Positions 1 through 10,052 are shown, counted from the stretch's first letter. The stretch is DNA of 64,000 nucleotides from Cupriavidus sp. YR651 (GCF_900101625.1 NZ_FMYZ01000002.1:682001-746000), one strand, 5' to 3'. Notes: generated by a model from the letters alone, not told the origin. Translations and numbers: made by a program.

Positions 1-960
1 CGCGTGCACCAGAACCTGGCTACCCGGCCAGACCTGCCAGAACCCGAACGCGAGCATGCGTTGTATGAACTGGGCCAGGACTTCCTGCGCGCCGGTTTGC
101 TCGATCGTGCCGAAGAATCGCTGCGGCGCCTGATGTCCGGGCCGTATGCGGTCTCCGCCAAGCGCGTGCTGCTGGAGCTTTACGAAGTCGAGAAGGAATG
201 GCAGAAAGCCATCGACGCCGCGCGCGAGCTGCAGACGCTGGAGCAGAAGGACTACCGTGTGCAGATCGCCCAGTTCTGCTGCGAGCTGGCACAAGACGCG
301 CTGCAGAAGAAGCGCCCCGAGGATGCCATCAGCTGGCTGCGCCGCGCCTCCGAGGAAAATCCCGCCAATGTGCGGGCGCCGATGCTGCTTGGTGACGTGG
401 CCGCCACGGCCGGCGATGCCCGCGGCGCGCTGAATCACTGGCTCGGCATCGAGTCGCAAGATGCCGCGTACCTGCCGCTGGTGGCCGATCGCGTGGTCAA
501 GGCATACGCCACGCTCGGTGAGCAGGGCCAGGCCCTCGACTGGTTGCGTGGCCTGTTGCAGGGCAATCTGGCGCCCGAACTACTCGATACCGCCTATCGC
601 ACCGAGTTGGACGTCAACGGGCCCGTTGCAGCCGCCGCGCTGATGCGCGATCAGCTGCGTCGCCAGCCGACGCTGCTGGCCTTGACGAAGTATTTCGAGG
701 CGCAGGCCGCCGAGATGCAATCGCTGGAGACCGTTGCGACCGAAGGCGGCGCGGTAGCCACGACCGGTGACGATGCGACCGCGGAGGGGCAAGGCAAAGA
801 GACCGCGGCCATTCGCGATCTACTGCAGCTACGCACCCGCAACCTGGCCCGCTATACCTGTCGCGAGTGTGGTTTCCGTGCGCGCCTGTTCTACTGGCAA
901 TGCCCCGGCTGCAATCGCTGGGAAACCTATGCGCCGCGCCGTTCCGAAGCGCTCGGCTAA
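1..960 (+). CDS. lapB: Lipopolysaccharide assembly protein LapB (YciM), 5' end outside window
   Basis: C-terminal part of LapB, the inner-membrane-anchored TPR adaptor that controls LpxC turnover by FtsH and so lipopolysaccharide synthesis. The frame is open from the first base; the membrane anchor and first TPR units lie outside the window, leaving about 319 of roughly 390 residues. Helical TPR-like repeats fill the first 230 visible residues, followed by an acidic linker and the diagnostic C-terminal rubredoxin-type knuckle with the cysteine pairs CREC and CPGC. It leads a same-strand run of envelope genes, 46 bp ahead of ugd. The GTG near base 4 is an internal Val codon, not a start. Confidence 0.93.
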   Translation, partial: RVHQNLATRPDLPEPEREHALYELGQDFLRAGLLDRAEESLRRLMSGPYAVSAKRVLLELYEVEKEWQKAIDAARELQTLEQKDYRVQIAQFCCELAQDALQKKRPEDAISWLRRASEENPANVRAPMLLGDVAATAGDARGALNHWLGIESQDAAYLPLVADRVVKAYATLGEQGQALDWLRGLLQGNLAPELLDTAYRTELDVNGPVAAAALMRDQLRRQPTLLALTKYFEAQAAEMQSLETVATEGGAVATTGDDATAEGQGKETAAIRDLLQLRTRNLARYTCRECGFRARLFYWQCPGCNRWETYAPRRSEALG

Positions 961-1006
961 ATCCGCCTGACGCGACTGAGACCCTCCCTGTATTGGAGCT
1001 TCTGCT

Positions 1007-2380
1007 ATGAAAGTCACGATTATCGGTAGCGGCTATGTTGGCCTGGTTACCGGTGCCTGCCTGGCCGAACTCGGCAATTCCGTGTTCTGCCTCGATGTCG
1101 ATGAAAAGAAAATTGCGCTGCTGAATGCCGGCGGCGTACCAATTTACGAACCCGGCCTGAAGGAGCTGATCGAGCGCAATCGCGCCGCCGGCCGCCTGAC
1201 GTTCTCCACGGATGTCGCCGCCAGCGTGGAGCATGCCGATGTGCAGTTCATCGCCGTCGGCACACCGCCGGATGAAGATGGTTCCGCCGACCTCCAATAC
1301 GTGCTCGCCGCCGCGCGCAACATCGGCCGTCACATGACCGGTTTCAAGGTCGTGGTGGACAAGTCGACCGTGCCAGTGGGCACTGGCGATCGCGTGACCG
1401 CCGTGATTCGCGAGGAACTGGCCGCACGCGGCCTGGAAGACCTGCAGTTCTCCGTGGTGTCGAACCCCGAGTTCCTGAAGGAAGGTGCCGCGGTGGAAGA
1501 TTTCATGCGGCCGGACCGCATCGTGCTGGGCTGCGCGCCGGACGCGGCAGGCCGCCATGCGCAGGCCATCATGCGCCAGCTCTACTCGCCGTTCAACCGC
1601 AATCACGAGCGCACGTTCTATATGGACGTCCGCTCGGCCGAATTCACCAAGTACGCCGCCAACTCGATGCTGGCCACGCGGATCTCGTTCATGAACGAAC
1701 TGGCCAACCTGGCCGACCAGGTCGGCGCCGACATCGAACTGGTGCGCCTGGGCATCGGCTCCGACCCGCGCATTGGCTACAGCTTCCTCTACGCCGGGGC
1801 CGGCTACGGCGGCTCCTGTTTCCCGAAGGACGTGCAGGCGCTGATGCGCACGGCCAGCGCGCATGGCAAGCCGATGCGTGTGCTGGAGGCGGTCGAAGCG
1901 GTCAATGATGCCCAGAAGCAGGTGCTGGCCAACAAGGTGATCAAGCGTTTCGGCGAAGACCTGACCGGCAAGACGTTTGGCGTCTGGGGCCTGGCGTTCA
2001 AGCCGAATACCGACGACATGCGCGAGGCACCGTCCCGCGTGCTGGCCCGGGAACTGGTTTCGCGCGGCGCCTCGCTGCGCGTGCACGATCCCGTGGCGAT
2101 GGAAGAAGCCCGCCGCGTGATCGAGGCCGACCTGGCCGACATTCCCGGCGGCATGGCGCGGGTACACTTCTGCGACGCGCAGATGGATGTCCTGCGCGAC
2201 GCTGACGCGCTGGTGATCGTGACCGAGTGGAAGGTGTTCCGCAGCCCCGATTTCGCGCAGATTCGCGGCTTGCTGAAAACGCCGGTCATCGTCGATGGTC
2301 GTAACCTCTATGAGCCCGATGCGATGGCCGAGGCCGGCATCGAGTATCACGCGATCGGGCGTTCCACCTCGAATCGCTGA
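1007..2380 (+). CDS. ugd: UDP-glucose 6-dehydrogenase
   Basis: Oxidises UDP-glucose to UDP-glucuronate with two NAD+, a cytoplasmic step feeding polysaccharide and lipid A decoration. The 457 residues match the family length. The N-terminal Rossmann motif [17 protein letters not shown] is at residues 7-23, the central domain contains [17 protein letters not shown], and the catalytic cysteine lies in [10 protein letters not shown] near residue 270. The C-terminal UDP-binding domain ends in VDGRNLYEP. The ATG follows a weak GGAGCTT site. Its neighbours are LPS genes, consistent with an envelope-sugar role. Nothing is missing or truncated. Confidence 0.96.
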   Translation: MKVTIIGSGYVGLVTGACLAELGNSVFCLDVDEKKIALLNAGGVPIYEPGLKELIERNRAAGRLTFSTDVAASVEHADVQFIAVGTPPDEDGSADLQYVLAAARNIGRHMTGFKVVVDKSTVPVGTGDRVTAVIREELAARGLEDLQFSVVSNPEFLKEGAAVEDFMRPDRIVLGCAPDAAGRHAQAIMRQLYSPFNRNHERTFYMDVRSAEFTKYAANSMLATRISFMNELANLADQVGADIELVRLGIGSDPRIGYSFLYAGAGYGGSCFPKDVQALMRTASAHGKPMRVLEAVEAVNDAQKQVLANKVIKRFGEDLTGKTFGVWGLAFKPNTDDMREAPSRVLARELVSRGASLRVHDPVAMEEARRVIEADLADIPGGMARVHFCDAQMDVLRDADALVIVTEWKVFRSPDFAQIRGLLKTPVIVDGRNLYEPDAMAEAGIEYHAIGRSTSNR

Positions 2381-2448
2381 CACGTTCAACCCGCGTATCC
2401 AGACCGCCGCGCCATGACCTGGCGCGGCGGCTTCGCAAAGGGAAGTTC

Positions 2449-3393
2449 ATGAGCAAGAACCCGATTCCGCAGGACCAGATCCGACAATCTCACGTACTGG
2501 TGGTGGGCGACATGATGCTCGACCGCTACTGGTTTGGCGACGTCGAGCGCATTTCGCCCGAGGCTCCCGTGCCCGTCGTGCGAATCAAGCGCAGCGACGA
2601 GCGCCTGGGCGGCGCCGCCAACGTGGCGCGCAACGCCGCCGCGCTGGGCGCAAGAGTGGGAATGCTGGGCGTGGTGGGCGACGACGAGCCCGGACGCACG
2701 CTGGAGGCGCTGCTGGCCGAAAGCCATGTGCAGCCTTACCTGCATCGAGATGCCAGCCTCAACACCACCATCAAGCTGCGCGTGGTGGCGCACCAGCAGC
2801 AGTTGCTGCGCGTCGATTTCGAAAATGCGCCCGCGACGGAAGTGCTGGCTTCGGTACAGGATCGTTTCAACAGCCTGTTGACGGACTACCGGGTGCTGGT
2901 GCTGTCCGATTATGGCAAGGGCGGCCTGACGCACGTAGGCCGCATGGTCGACGCCGGTCGCGCGGCGGGCTGCGCCGTGCTGATCGATCCGAAGGGCGAC
3001 GACTATTCACGCTATCGCGGGGCCACACTGATTACGCCCAATCGCGCCGAGATGCGTGCCGTCGTCGGCGCCTGGAAGACCGAGGCCGACCTGACGATCC
3101 GCGCCCAGAACCTGCGCCGCGAACTCCAGCTGGAAGCCCTGCTGCTGACGCGGTCGGAAGAGGGCATGACGCTCTACACCGAGGCGGAAGTCCTGCACGT
3201 CTCGGCCCAGGCCCGTGAGGTCTATGATGTATCGGGGGCTGGCGACACCGTGATCGCCACGCTGGCCACCATGATCGGCGCAGGTGTGCCGCTCAAGGAG
3301 GCCGTCCAGCACGCCAACCGTGCCGGCAGCATCGTCGTGGGCAAGCTGGGTACCGCCGTTGTCACTTATTCCGAACTGTTCGGCGCTGCCTGA
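2449..3393 (+). CDS. rfaE1: D-glycero-beta-D-manno-heptose-7-phosphate kinase (monofunctional RfaE1/HldA type)
   Basis: PfkB/ribokinase-fold kinase that phosphorylates heptose-7-phosphate at C1 in ADP-heptose synthesis for the LPS inner core. At 314 residues it covers only the kinase half of bifunctional HldE; no cytidylyltransferase domain follows, so RfaE2 must be encoded elsewhere, as is usual in Burkholderiaceae. Visible signatures are the N-terminal VVGDMMLDRYWFGDVERISPEAP, shortened here as GDMMLDRYWFG, the glycine-rich GGAANVARNAAALGA, and the C-terminal PfkB anion-hole motif DVSGAGDTVIATLA with catalytic Asp near residue 267. It lies 27 bp upstream of rfaD, so the two are probably co-transcribed. 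Confidence 0.94.
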   Translation: MSKNPIPQDQIRQSHVLVVGDMMLDRYWFGDVERISPEAPVPVVRIKRSDERLGGAANVARNAAALGARVGMLGVVGDDEPGRTLEALLAESHVQPYLHRDASLNTTIKLRVVAHQQQLLRVDFENAPATEVLASVQDRFNSLLTDYRVLVLSDYGKGGLTHVGRMVDAGRAAGCAVLIDPKGDDYSRYRGATLITPNRAEMRAVVGAWKTEADLTIRAQNLRRELQLEALLLTRSEEGMTLYTEAEVLHVSAQAREVYDVSGAGDTVIATLATMIGAGVPLKEAVQHANRAGSIVVGKLGTAVVTYSELFGAA

Positions 3394-3420
3394 CGCGCGC
3401 CCATCGCCCCTGTATCCATC

Positions 3421-4416
3421 ATGACCATCATCGTGACCGGCGCCGCCGGCTTTATCGGCAGCAACCTCGTCAAAGGCCTGAACGAACGTGGCGAGACGAA
3501 TATCGTCGCCGTGGACAACCTGACACGCGCCGAGAAATTCAACAACCTCGTTGACTGCGAAATTGCCGACTACCTCGACAAGGAGGACTTCGTCGCCCGC
3601 TTTGCGCGCGGCGACTTCGGCAAGGTGCGTGCGGTCTTCCATGAAGGCGCCTGCTCCGACACCATGGAGACCGACGGCCGCTACATGATGGACAACAACT
3701 ACCGCTACACGCTGGCGTTGATGGAAGCATGCCTGGAGCAGGGCACGCAGTTCCTCTACGCGTCGTCGGCGGCGACGTATGGTGCGTCGACAATGTTCCG
3801 CGAGGACCGCGAGTATGAAAAGCCGCTGAATGTCTACGGCTACTCCAAGTTCCTGTTCGACCAGGTGGTGCGCCGTCGATTGCCGTCGGCGCATTCGCAG
3901 ATCGTGGGCTTCCGCTACTTCAACGTGTACGGACCGCGTGAATTCCACAAGGGCCGCATGGCATCCGTGGCGTTCCACCACTTCAATCAGTTCCGCGCGG
4001 AAGGAACGGTCAAGCTCTTCGGTGAGTACAACGGCTACGCGCCCGGCACGCAGAGCCGCGACTTCGTCTCCGTCGAGGACGTGGTCAAGGTGAACCTGCA
4101 TTTCCTGGACCACCCGGAAAAATCCGGCATCTTCAACCTGGGTACGGGCAGGTCGCAGCCGTTCAATGACATCGCCATGTCGGTCGTCAACGCGCTGCGC
4201 GAAATCGACGACAAGCCGCCCCTGACGCTGGAAGAGCTGGTGCAGGAAGGGCTGGTCGAGTACGTCAAGTTTCCCGATGCGCTGCGCGGCAAATACCAGT
4301 GCTTCACGCAGTCCGATGTGTCGCGGCTGCGCGCGGCCGGGTACACCGCGCCATTCCTCACGGTCCAGGAAGGCGTGTCGCGTTACTGCAAGTGGTTGCT
4401 GGAACGCAACGCCTGA
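3421..4416 (+). CDS. rfaD: ADP-L-glycero-D-manno-heptose 6-epimerase
   Basis: Short-chain dehydrogenase-like epimerase that converts ADP-D-glycero- to ADP-L-glycero-manno-heptose, the last step before heptosyl transfer to LPS. Its 331 residues include the NADP-binding [18 protein letters not shown] at residues 7-24, the YGYSK catalytic Tyr/Lys pair near residue 140, and [11 protein letters not shown] typical of RfaD. The ATG is 27 bp after rfaE1. A GC-rich hairpin with arms CCGCAAC and GTTGCGG at 4445-4464 follows the gene but has no T-run, so termination there is uncertain. Confidence 0.95.
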   Translation: MTIIVTGAAGFIGSNLVKGLNERGETNIVAVDNLTRAEKFNNLVDCEIADYLDKEDFVARFARGDFGKVRAVFHEGACSDTMETDGRYMMDNNYRYTLALMEACLEQGTQFLYASSAATYGASTMFREDREYEKPLNVYGYSKFLFDQVVRRRLPSAHSQIVGFRYFNVYGPREFHKGRMASVAFHHFNQFRAEGTVKLFGEYNGYAPGTQSRDFVSVEDVVKVNLHFLDHPEKSGIFNLGTGRSQPFNDIAMSVVNALREIDDKPPLTLEELVQEGLVEYVKFPDALRGKYQCFTQSDVSRLRAAGYTAPFLTVQEGVSRYCKWLLERNA

Positions 4417-4602
4417 AGCCGTTTCGGACGTTTCCGACCCGCAACCGCAACAAGCCGGTTGCGGTCCGCCACACAACCGCGCGGGGGTTGTGAACCTTTG
4501 TGGCAAGCCGTTTCCGACGGCTGCGCACGCTCCTATCCTGACTGTCCCTCACTGCCATCCCGGCGGTGGGGCAGTCACCAGAAACGGAAAGGAGTCTCCC
4601 AG

Positions 4603-4974
4603 ATGCGCAAGTCTTCTGATCATCGTTCGTTCAATACTTCCCTCTTTCGATGCATTCGCCGCGCGGGCGCGGTCCTGGCCATGTCGGTCGCGATCGCCGG
4701 CACGGCCTACGCCGAGGTTGACGTCAACGCGGCCGACGAGGCGGCGCTGACCGCGGTCAAGGGCATCGGCCCGGCCACCGCAAAGCGCATTGTCGAAGAA
4801 CGCGGCAAGGGTGGTGCGTTCAAGGATGCCAACGACCTGGCAGACCGCGTGCCGGGCGTCGGGCCCAAGTCCGTGGCCAACCTGCAGGAAGCCGGGTTGT
4901 CATTCGGCAAGACGGCGGCGACGGCGGCGGTAGCCCGCAAGGACACCAAGCCGGCGCCGAAGGCCCAGCGCTGA
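4603..4974 (+). CDS. ComEA-family helix-hairpin-helix protein
   Basis: Small exported DNA-binding protein of the ComEA family, which in competent bacteria binds incoming DNA in the periplasm. The chosen ATG follows a strong GGAAAGGAG site and gives 123 residues: a basic N-terminus and hydrophobic signal segment (AVLAMSVAIAGTAYA, cleavage after about residue 37), then two helix-hairpin-helix motifs (VKGIGPATAKRIVEERG and VPGVGPKSVANLQEAG), and an Ala/Lys/Pro tail. An upstream in-frame extension exists but lacks a ribosome site and would bury the signal peptide. A direct role in transformation is not shown by its neighbours. Confidence 0.88.
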   Translation: MRKSSDHRSFNTSLFRCIRRAGAVLAMSVAIAGTAYAEVDVNAADEAALTAVKGIGPATAKRIVEERGKGGAFKDANDLADRVPGVGPKSVANLQEAGLSFGKTAATAAVARKDTKPAPKAQR

Positions 4975-5207
4975 GGCCAGCGCCTCGCTCCGGGGTCAAC
5001 AACGCGGGGTTGGTATGCGTTGTGCTTGATTGACGACCGGCGCCACCCCGCCGGCCGTCTCGCGGTACGCGAACGCGCGGAGTATCATGCGCAACGCTGC
5101 TGGCGGCAGCGCCTGCCGCATCGCGCAATACAGCAATTCCATCCAACAACGACACCACGAATGGGCCGGGCCTCTGCAGGCCTGGTCATTGAAAGGGAGA
5201 GAAAAAC

Positions 5208-6521
5208 ATGGCGAATGGCGAGGACGCGGGCTTCCTGCCGACCTGGCGGCTCAAGACCGAGGGCGTGATCGGTCCGGATGAGCGGTTACCCGCAGGGCAG
5301 ACGCTGCTGGCCGGGGTCCAGCATGTGGTGGCGATGTTCGGTTCGACCGCCATCGCGCCGATCCTGATGGGCTTCAATCCGAATATCGCCATCTTGTTCT
5401 CGGGCATTGGCACGCTGATCTTCTTCCTGTGCGTGCGCGGCCGGGTGCCAAGCTACCTGGGATCGAGCTTTGCGTTCATCGCCGTGGTGATTGCGGCCAC
5501 GGGCTACGCGGGTAGCGGCCCCAATCCGAACATTCCCGTCGCGCTGGGCGGAATCATTGCGGCCGGCGCCGTCTACACCGTCATCGGCCTGATCGTCCAG
5601 GCGGCAGGCTATGCATGGGTGGAGAAGCTGATGCCGCCGGTGGTAACGGGCGCGATCGTCGCCGCCATCGGCCTGAACCTGGCCCCGGTGGCCGTCAGGG
5701 CCGTCAGCGGCGCGCCGCTGGACACCTGGATCGGCTTGCTGACCGTGCTGGCCGTGGGACTGATCGCCGTGCGCGCGCCCGGCATGGTGGGCCGACTGCC
5801 GGTTCTGCTGGGCGGACTGGCCGGCTATGTCGCGTACTACGTCACCACCAACATCATGGGCCTGGGCAAGGCCATCGATTTCTCTGGCGTGGTCGCGGCC
5901 AGCTGGTTCGGCCTGCCGGCGTTCGCGGCGCCGGTGTTCGTGCCGAGTGCGATGCTGCTGATCGCACCAGTTGCCATCGTGCTGGTGGCAGAGAATTTGG
6001 GCCACATCAAGGCGATCGGTGTGATGACGGGACGCAATCTCGACCCTTACATCGGCCGCGCCTTCATCGGCGATGGCGTGGCGACGATGCTGTCCGCCAC
6101 CGGGGGTGGCACCGGCGTGACCACCTACGCCGAAAACATGGGCGTGATGGCCGTGACGAAGATCTATTCGACACTGATCTTCGTGGTGGCTGCCGCAGTG
6201 GCCATCCTGCTGGGATTCTCGCCCAAGTTCGGTGCGCTGATCCTGACGATTCCCGGTCCCGTGATCGGTGGCCTGACAATCGTTGTGTTCGGCCTGATTT
6301 CGGCCACCGCTGGCCGGATCTGGGTGCAGAACCACGTGGATTTCTCAAGCTCTCGCAATCTGATCACCGTAGGTGCCACGCTGACCGTGGCGGCCGGCGA
6401 TCTGACGCTCAAGCTGGGTGGCATGACGCTGGGCGGCATCGGGACGGCCACCTTCGGTGCCATTCTGCTGTATCACCTGCTGGGCAAGGGCCGGACCGAA
6501 GAGCAGAGCCTGACGCACTGA
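5208..6521 (+). CDS. Nucleobase:cation symporter-2 family permease (uracil/xanthine type)
   Basis: Inner-membrane permease of the NCS2/NAT family that imports uracil, xanthine or a related base by proton symport. The 437 residues are almost entirely hydrophobic, with about 12-14 membrane segments. The family hallmarks are GSTAIAPILMGFNPNIAILFSG near the N-terminus, VLVAENLGHIKAIG (the NCS2 QNxGxxxxT-type region) near residue 262, and GVTTYAENMGVMAVTKIYS near residue 303, which is typical of the UraA/RutG branch. The ATG follows AGGGAGAG. It appears monocistronic. Substrate cannot be fixed from sequence; uracil is the best guess. Confidence 0.88.
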   Translation: MANGEDAGFLPTWRLKTEGVIGPDERLPAGQTLLAGVQHVVAMFGSTAIAPILMGFNPNIAILFSGIGTLIFFLCVRGRVPSYLGSSFAFIAVVIAATGYAGSGPNPNIPVALGGIIAAGAVYTVIGLIVQAAGYAWVEKLMPPVVTGAIVAAIGLNLAPVAVRAVSGAPLDTWIGLLTVLAVGLIAVRAPGMVGRLPVLLGGLAGYVAYYVTTNIMGLGKAIDFSGVVAASWFGLPAFAAPVFVPSAMLLIAPVAIVLVAENLGHIKAIGVMTGRNLDPYIGRAFIGDGVATMLSATGGGTGVTTYAENMGVMAVTKIYSTLIFVVAAAVAILLGFSPKFGALILTIPGPVIGGLTIVVFGLISATAGRIWVQNHVDFSSSRNLITVGATLTVAAGDLTLKLGGMTLGGIGTATFGAILLYHLLGKGRTEEQSLTH

Positions 6522-6617
6522 CCGGGGTCTGGCGGGGGCGGGTGCAATGCCCGCCCTGGCGATGCGGGTAACGTGGGTGCATTACAATGGCCTGCGAAAA
6601 CTGACTCTCCCCGCACC

Positions 6618-7520
6618 ATGGCCTACAAAACGATTGAAGACACCATCGGCAATACGCCGCTGGTCCGACTCCAGCGCATCCCCGGCGCCGCCATCGACGC
6701 GCGCGGTAATACGATTCTCGGCAAGCTCGAAGGCAACAATCCGGCTGGTTCCGTCAAGGACCGCCCGGCATTGTCGATGATCCGTCGTGCGGAGGAGCGT
6801 GGCCGCATCAAGCCCGGCGATACGCTGATCGAGGCGACTTCCGGCAACACCGGCATTGCCCTGGCCATGGCCGCCGCCATCCGCGGCTATCGCATGGTGC
6901 TGATCATGCCCGAGGATCTGAGCCTGGAGCGCCGTCAGAGCATGGCGGCCTACGGGGCGGAGATCATCCTCACGCCAGTCAAGGGCGGCATGGAATACGC
7001 GCGTGACCTCGCGGACGCCATGGAGCGCGAAGGCAAGGGCGTGATCCTCGACCAGTTTGCCAATCCGGATAACCCGCTGGCCCACTACGAGACCACCGGC
7101 CCGGAAATCTGGCAGGAAACGGAAGGCCGCATCACGCACTTCGTGTCGGCAATGGGTACCACCGGCACCATTACCGGTGTCTCGCGCTACCTGAAGGAAA
7201 AAAATCCCGCGATCCAGATCATCGGTGCCCAGCCGGCGGAAGGTTCGCGTATCCCCGGCATCCGCAAGTGGCCGGAAGCCTACCTGCCGAAGATCTACGA
7301 TCCGAAGTTCATCGATCGCCAGGAGCCGGTGAGCCAGGCCGATGCCGAGCACATGGCCAGGCGCATGGCGCGCGAGGAGGGCATTTTCTGCGGGATCTCG
7401 GCCGCCGGCGCGCTGTGCGTGGCGCTGCAGATTGCCGAGGAGGTGGAGAATGCCACGATCGTGTTCGTGGTCTGCGACCGCGGCGACCGCTACCTGTCGA
7501 CGGGCGTTTTCCCGGCCTGA
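6618..7520 (+). CDS. cysM: Cysteine synthase B (O-acetylserine/O-phosphoserine sulfhydrylase)
   Basis: PLP-dependent beta-replacement enzyme that makes cysteine from O-acetylserine and sulfide or thiosulfate. The ATG at 6618 gives 300 residues, the normal CysM length, starting MAYKTIEDTIGNTPLVRLQR. The PLP lysine is in NPAGSVKDRPAL, the phosphate-binding loop in EATSGNTGIALAM, and the C-terminal region contains GISAAGALCVAL. The shorter CysM-type loop GMEYARDLADAME supports CysM over CysK. A strong hairpin terminator at 7614 follows, shared with the convergent mltB. Confidence 0.93.
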   Translation: MAYKTIEDTIGNTPLVRLQRIPGAAIDARGNTILGKLEGNNPAGSVKDRPALSMIRRAEERGRIKPGDTLIEATSGNTGIALAMAAAIRGYRMVLIMPEDLSLERRQSMAAYGAEIILTPVKGGMEYARDLADAMEREGKGVILDQFANPDNPLAHYETTGPEIWQETEGRITHFVSAMGTTGTITGVSRYLKEKNPAIQIIGAQPAEGSRIPGIRKWPEAYLPKIYDPKFIDRQEPVSQADAEHMARRMAREEGIFCGISAAGALCVALQIAEEVENATIVFVVCDRGDRYLSTGVFPA

Positions 7521-7613
7521 CAGCCCGAGCGAGCGTGCCCGGTGAGCGGGGATGGTCTTGCTGACCGACGCCTGTCGAACGAAGTCAGCGGCCGCCGCGC
7601 CGCCCAGTCAGTT

Positions 7614-7648
7614 CAAACTGCCCGCGCCATGCGGGCAGTTTGCTTTTC
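7614..7648. terminator. Bidirectional intrinsic terminator between cysM and mltB
   Basis: Perfect 12-bp stem (CAAACTGCCCGC and GCGGGCAGTTTG) with loop GCCAT, followed by CTTTT on the + strand. It sits between the ends of two convergent genes. Confidence 0.85.
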
Positions 7649-7663
7649 GGGCTCGTCAGCCCA

Positions 7664-8770
7664 TCAGCCCATTGCCGCCTTCACTGCCTCACCCAGTTGA
7701 TATACCGCCAGCGCGTAGAAGAAGCTGCGGTTATAGCGGGTGAGCACGTAGAAATTGCGCAAGCCGATCATGTACTCGGTCGGCTGGTCGGGCGTGGGCA
7801 GGTCGACGACCAGTACGCCGGTTTCGCCTTCACGGTTGACGTCGATGGGCTCGTCCACGCGCAGGCCTGCACGCGTCAGCTGATTCAGCGTGCGGGTCGG
7901 CCACGGTTCGCCATCCGCTGCGGCGGTGGCGATGCCCCGGCTGCCGTCGTCGCCCGCGATGCGCCAGACGACCGGACGGCCCTGTTCCCAGCCATGCAGC
8001 TGCAGGAAGCGACCCACGCTGCCGATGGCGTCGGTCGGGCTGTTGCGCAGGTCGACGTGGCCGTCGTTGTCATAGTCGATCGCGTACTCGCGCAGGCTGG
8101 TCGGCATGAACTGCGGAATGCCGACAGCACCAGCGAACGAACCCAGCACCGAGTACACGTCGGTCTTTGTCTCGCGGCACCAGAGCAGGTAGTCGGCCAG
8201 CTGGTCACGGAACAGTTTGGTGCGTGACTCGCGGTTGGGCGTATCGGGATAGTCGAAGGCCAGCGTGGAAAGGGAGTCGAGCACGCGGAACGTGCCCATG
8301 TCGCGCCCGTAGATGGTTTCCACGCCGATGATGCCGACGATGACCGATGCCGGTACGCCGAACTCGGCCTCCGCGCGGCGAAGCGTGTCGCGGTGCTGCT
8401 GCCAGAAGCGGACGCCGGCGTTGATGCGGATCGGCTCGATGAAGCGCGAGCGATACGCGCGCCAGCTCTTCTTGCCCGGCGTGGCCGGCGGCATGATCAA
8501 CCGGGACACCGTGGCCGAATACACGGCCTGGCTGAACCACGTGTCGAGCTCGGCCCGCTGAAAACCGTGGCGTGCCACCATGTCGTCGATGAACGCGCGG
8601 GTTTGCGGATGATTCTGATAGCGGCCCGGTTCGATTTCTTCCTCCCGGACGCTCACGCGGCGTTTGCCGGCGGCGAGGAGCTGAGGAGAAACGCCGCACA
8701 GGCCCAATGCGGCAGCGGTGAGTGCGGCGCCCATCAGCGGGCGGCGCAAGGAACGCTGTTTGTCGGTCAT
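7664..8770 (-). CDS. mltB: Membrane-bound lytic murein transglycosylase B
   Basis: Periplasmic peptidoglycan-cleaving enzyme producing 1,6-anhydro-muropeptides. From the ATG at 8770 the protein has 368 residues: an N-terminal basic region with a hydrophobic signal (LMGAALTAAALGLCGVSPQLLA), where the Cys could be a lipobox residue, then the SLT_2 domain. The catalytic Glu is in IIGVETIYGRDMG near residue 163, followed by GSFAGAVGIPQFMPTS, the family signature, and an EF-hand-like IDYDNDGHVDL loop. A much longer frame continues upstream but is the shadow of the gene on the other strand. Divergent from the deacetylase gene at 8912. Confidence 0.92.
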   Translation of the reverse strand: MTDKQRSLRRPLMGAALTAAALGLCGVSPQLLAAGKRRVSVREEEIEPGRYQNHPQTRAFIDDMVARHGFQRAELDTWFSQAVYSATVSRLIMPPATPGKKSWRAYRSRFIEPIRINAGVRFWQQHRDTLRRAEAEFGVPASVIVGIIGVETIYGRDMGTFRVLDSLSTLAFDYPDTPNRESRTKLFRDQLADYLLWCRETKTDVYSVLGSFAGAVGIPQFMPTSLREYAIDYDNDGHVDLRNSPTDAIGSVGRFLQLHGWEQGRPVVWRIAGDDGSRGIATAAADGEPWPTRTLNQLTRAGLRVDEPIDVNREGETGVLVVDLPTPDQPTEYMIGLRNFYVLTRYNRSFFYALAVYQLGEAVKAAMG

Positions 8771-8911
8771 GTTGTCCTTTGCAAGTCGCACCGAGTATAG
8801 CGGATGGCATGGACGCCACGGCCCGCATCCCGGCCCACATCCCGGTCCACGCAGGCCCGGCACGTCCTGTGCTAACGTAACGTTTGGAGACAAACTTGAC
8901 CCACAACGACA

Positions 8912-9835
8912 ATGCCAACGGGCTACTACACACACCCGGCGTTCCTGTTGCACGAGATGGGACATTTCCATCCTGAGTGCCCGGAACGACTGCAGGCGAT
9001 CGAGGACCATCTGATCTCGCATGGGATGGATGGTCTTCTGGACCGGCGCGACGCCCCGGCCGCGACAGAAGAGCAGATCGAGCGGGTGCACCGGCCGGAC
9101 TATGTGGCCAGCCTGGCCACCGTGAGTCCGGTCAGCGGCTACCATCCGATCGACCCGGACACGACGATGAACCGCCACACGCTGACCGCCGCCACGCATG
9201 CGGCTGGCGCGGCGGTGGCGGCCACCGACGCCGTGATTGCCGGCGAGCTGGAGAATGCGTTCTGCTGCGTGCGGCCGCCGGGACACCATGCCGAGCCCGA
9301 TCGCGCGATGGGGTTCTGCTTTTTCAATAACGTCGCGATTGCCGCCCGACATGCGCTGGCCGCGCACGGACTGGCGCGCGTGGCGATCATCGATTTCGAC
9401 GTCCATCACGGCAACGGCACCGAGGCCGCATTCCGCGGCGATCCGCAGGTGCTGATGTGCAGCTTCTTCCAGCATCCGTTCTATCCGTACAGCGGCACGG
9501 AGCATATCGCCTCCAACATGTCGAACATCCCGCTGCCGGCCTATTCCAATGGCATGGCGGTACGTGAGGTGGTGGAGACGATCTGGCTGCCACGCCTGAA
9601 TGAGTTCAAGCCGGAGATGCTGTTTATCTCCGCCGGCTTCGATGCGCACCGGGAGGACGACCTCGGGCAGATGGGGCTGGTGGAGCAGGACTACGCCTGG
9701 ATGACCGAGCGGCTGGTCGAAGTGGCGCGTGCCTATGGCAAGGGCCGCATCGTCAGTTGCCTGGAAGGGGGCTACAACCTCAGCGCGCTGGCCCGCAGCG
9801 TCCTGGCTCACCTGAAGGTATTGGTGGAGAGCTGA
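8912..9835 (+). CDS. Histone deacetylase family (AcuC/HDAC-like) amidohydrolase
   Basis: Zinc-dependent deacetylase of the arginase/HDAC fold; bacterial members act on acetylated proteins or acetylpolyamines. Its 307 residues begin MPTGYYTHPAFLLHEMGHFHPECPERL, shown in part, with the charge-relay histidines in RPPGHHAEPDRAMGFC near residue 127 and the metal ligands in IIDFDVHHGNGTE near residue 164 plus the Asp in FISAGFDAHRED near residue 237. The catalytic tyrosine region is CLEGGYNLSALA near the C-terminus. All key residues are present. The physiological substrate is not evident from the neighbours. Confidence 0.92.
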   Translation: MPTGYYTHPAFLLHEMGHFHPECPERLQAIEDHLISHGMDGLLDRRDAPAATEEQIERVHRPDYVASLATVSPVSGYHPIDPDTTMNRHTLTAATHAAGAAVAATDAVIAGELENAFCCVRPPGHHAEPDRAMGFCFFNNVAIAARHALAAHGLARVAIIDFDVHHGNGTEAAFRGDPQVLMCSFFQHPFYPYSGTEHIASNMSNIPLPAYSNGMAVREVVETIWLPRLNEFKPEMLFISAGFDAHREDDLGQMGLVEQDYAWMTERLVEVARAYGKGRIVSCLEGGYNLSALARSVLAHLKVLVES

Positions 9836-9997
9836 TCACGCGGTGGATGGGGTGGAAAATGAGACGCCAAGACCTCAATTTGTGGCGAATTGGCGTCCAA
9901 AAGCCACGCTATATGCCGTCAGCGCATAAAGCCATCGAAAAATTCTCGTTTGAGGTATGAAGCGGATCGCATAAAATGCGGGCTTCAGAAAAATAAT

Positions 9998-10046
9998 GAG
10001 CGGCAACAACGCAGGAGACCCCGCGCTGTTGCCGTTTTCTTTTCCT
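9998..10046 (+). promoter_or_regulatory. Hairpin followed by T-rich tract upstream of metN
   Basis: Arms CGGCAACAACGC and GCGCTGTTGCCG can pair with one mismatch and are followed by TTTTCTTTTCC, ending 7 bp before the metN ATG. It could be an attenuator for the methionine importer or the terminator of upstream read-through. No known SAM riboswitch consensus was recognised. Confidence 0.45.
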
Positions 10047-10052
10047 CTTTCC

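Noticed and set aside
614-2389. Long minus-strand reading frame opposite ugd (591 codons)
   Set aside because: High-GC shadow of ugd: no start signal, His/Arg-rich composition and no domain. The + strand gene has all family motifs.
3007-4506. Long minus-strand reading frame opposite rfaE/rfaD
   Set aside because: Antisense shadow in high-GC DNA, with no recognisable domain.
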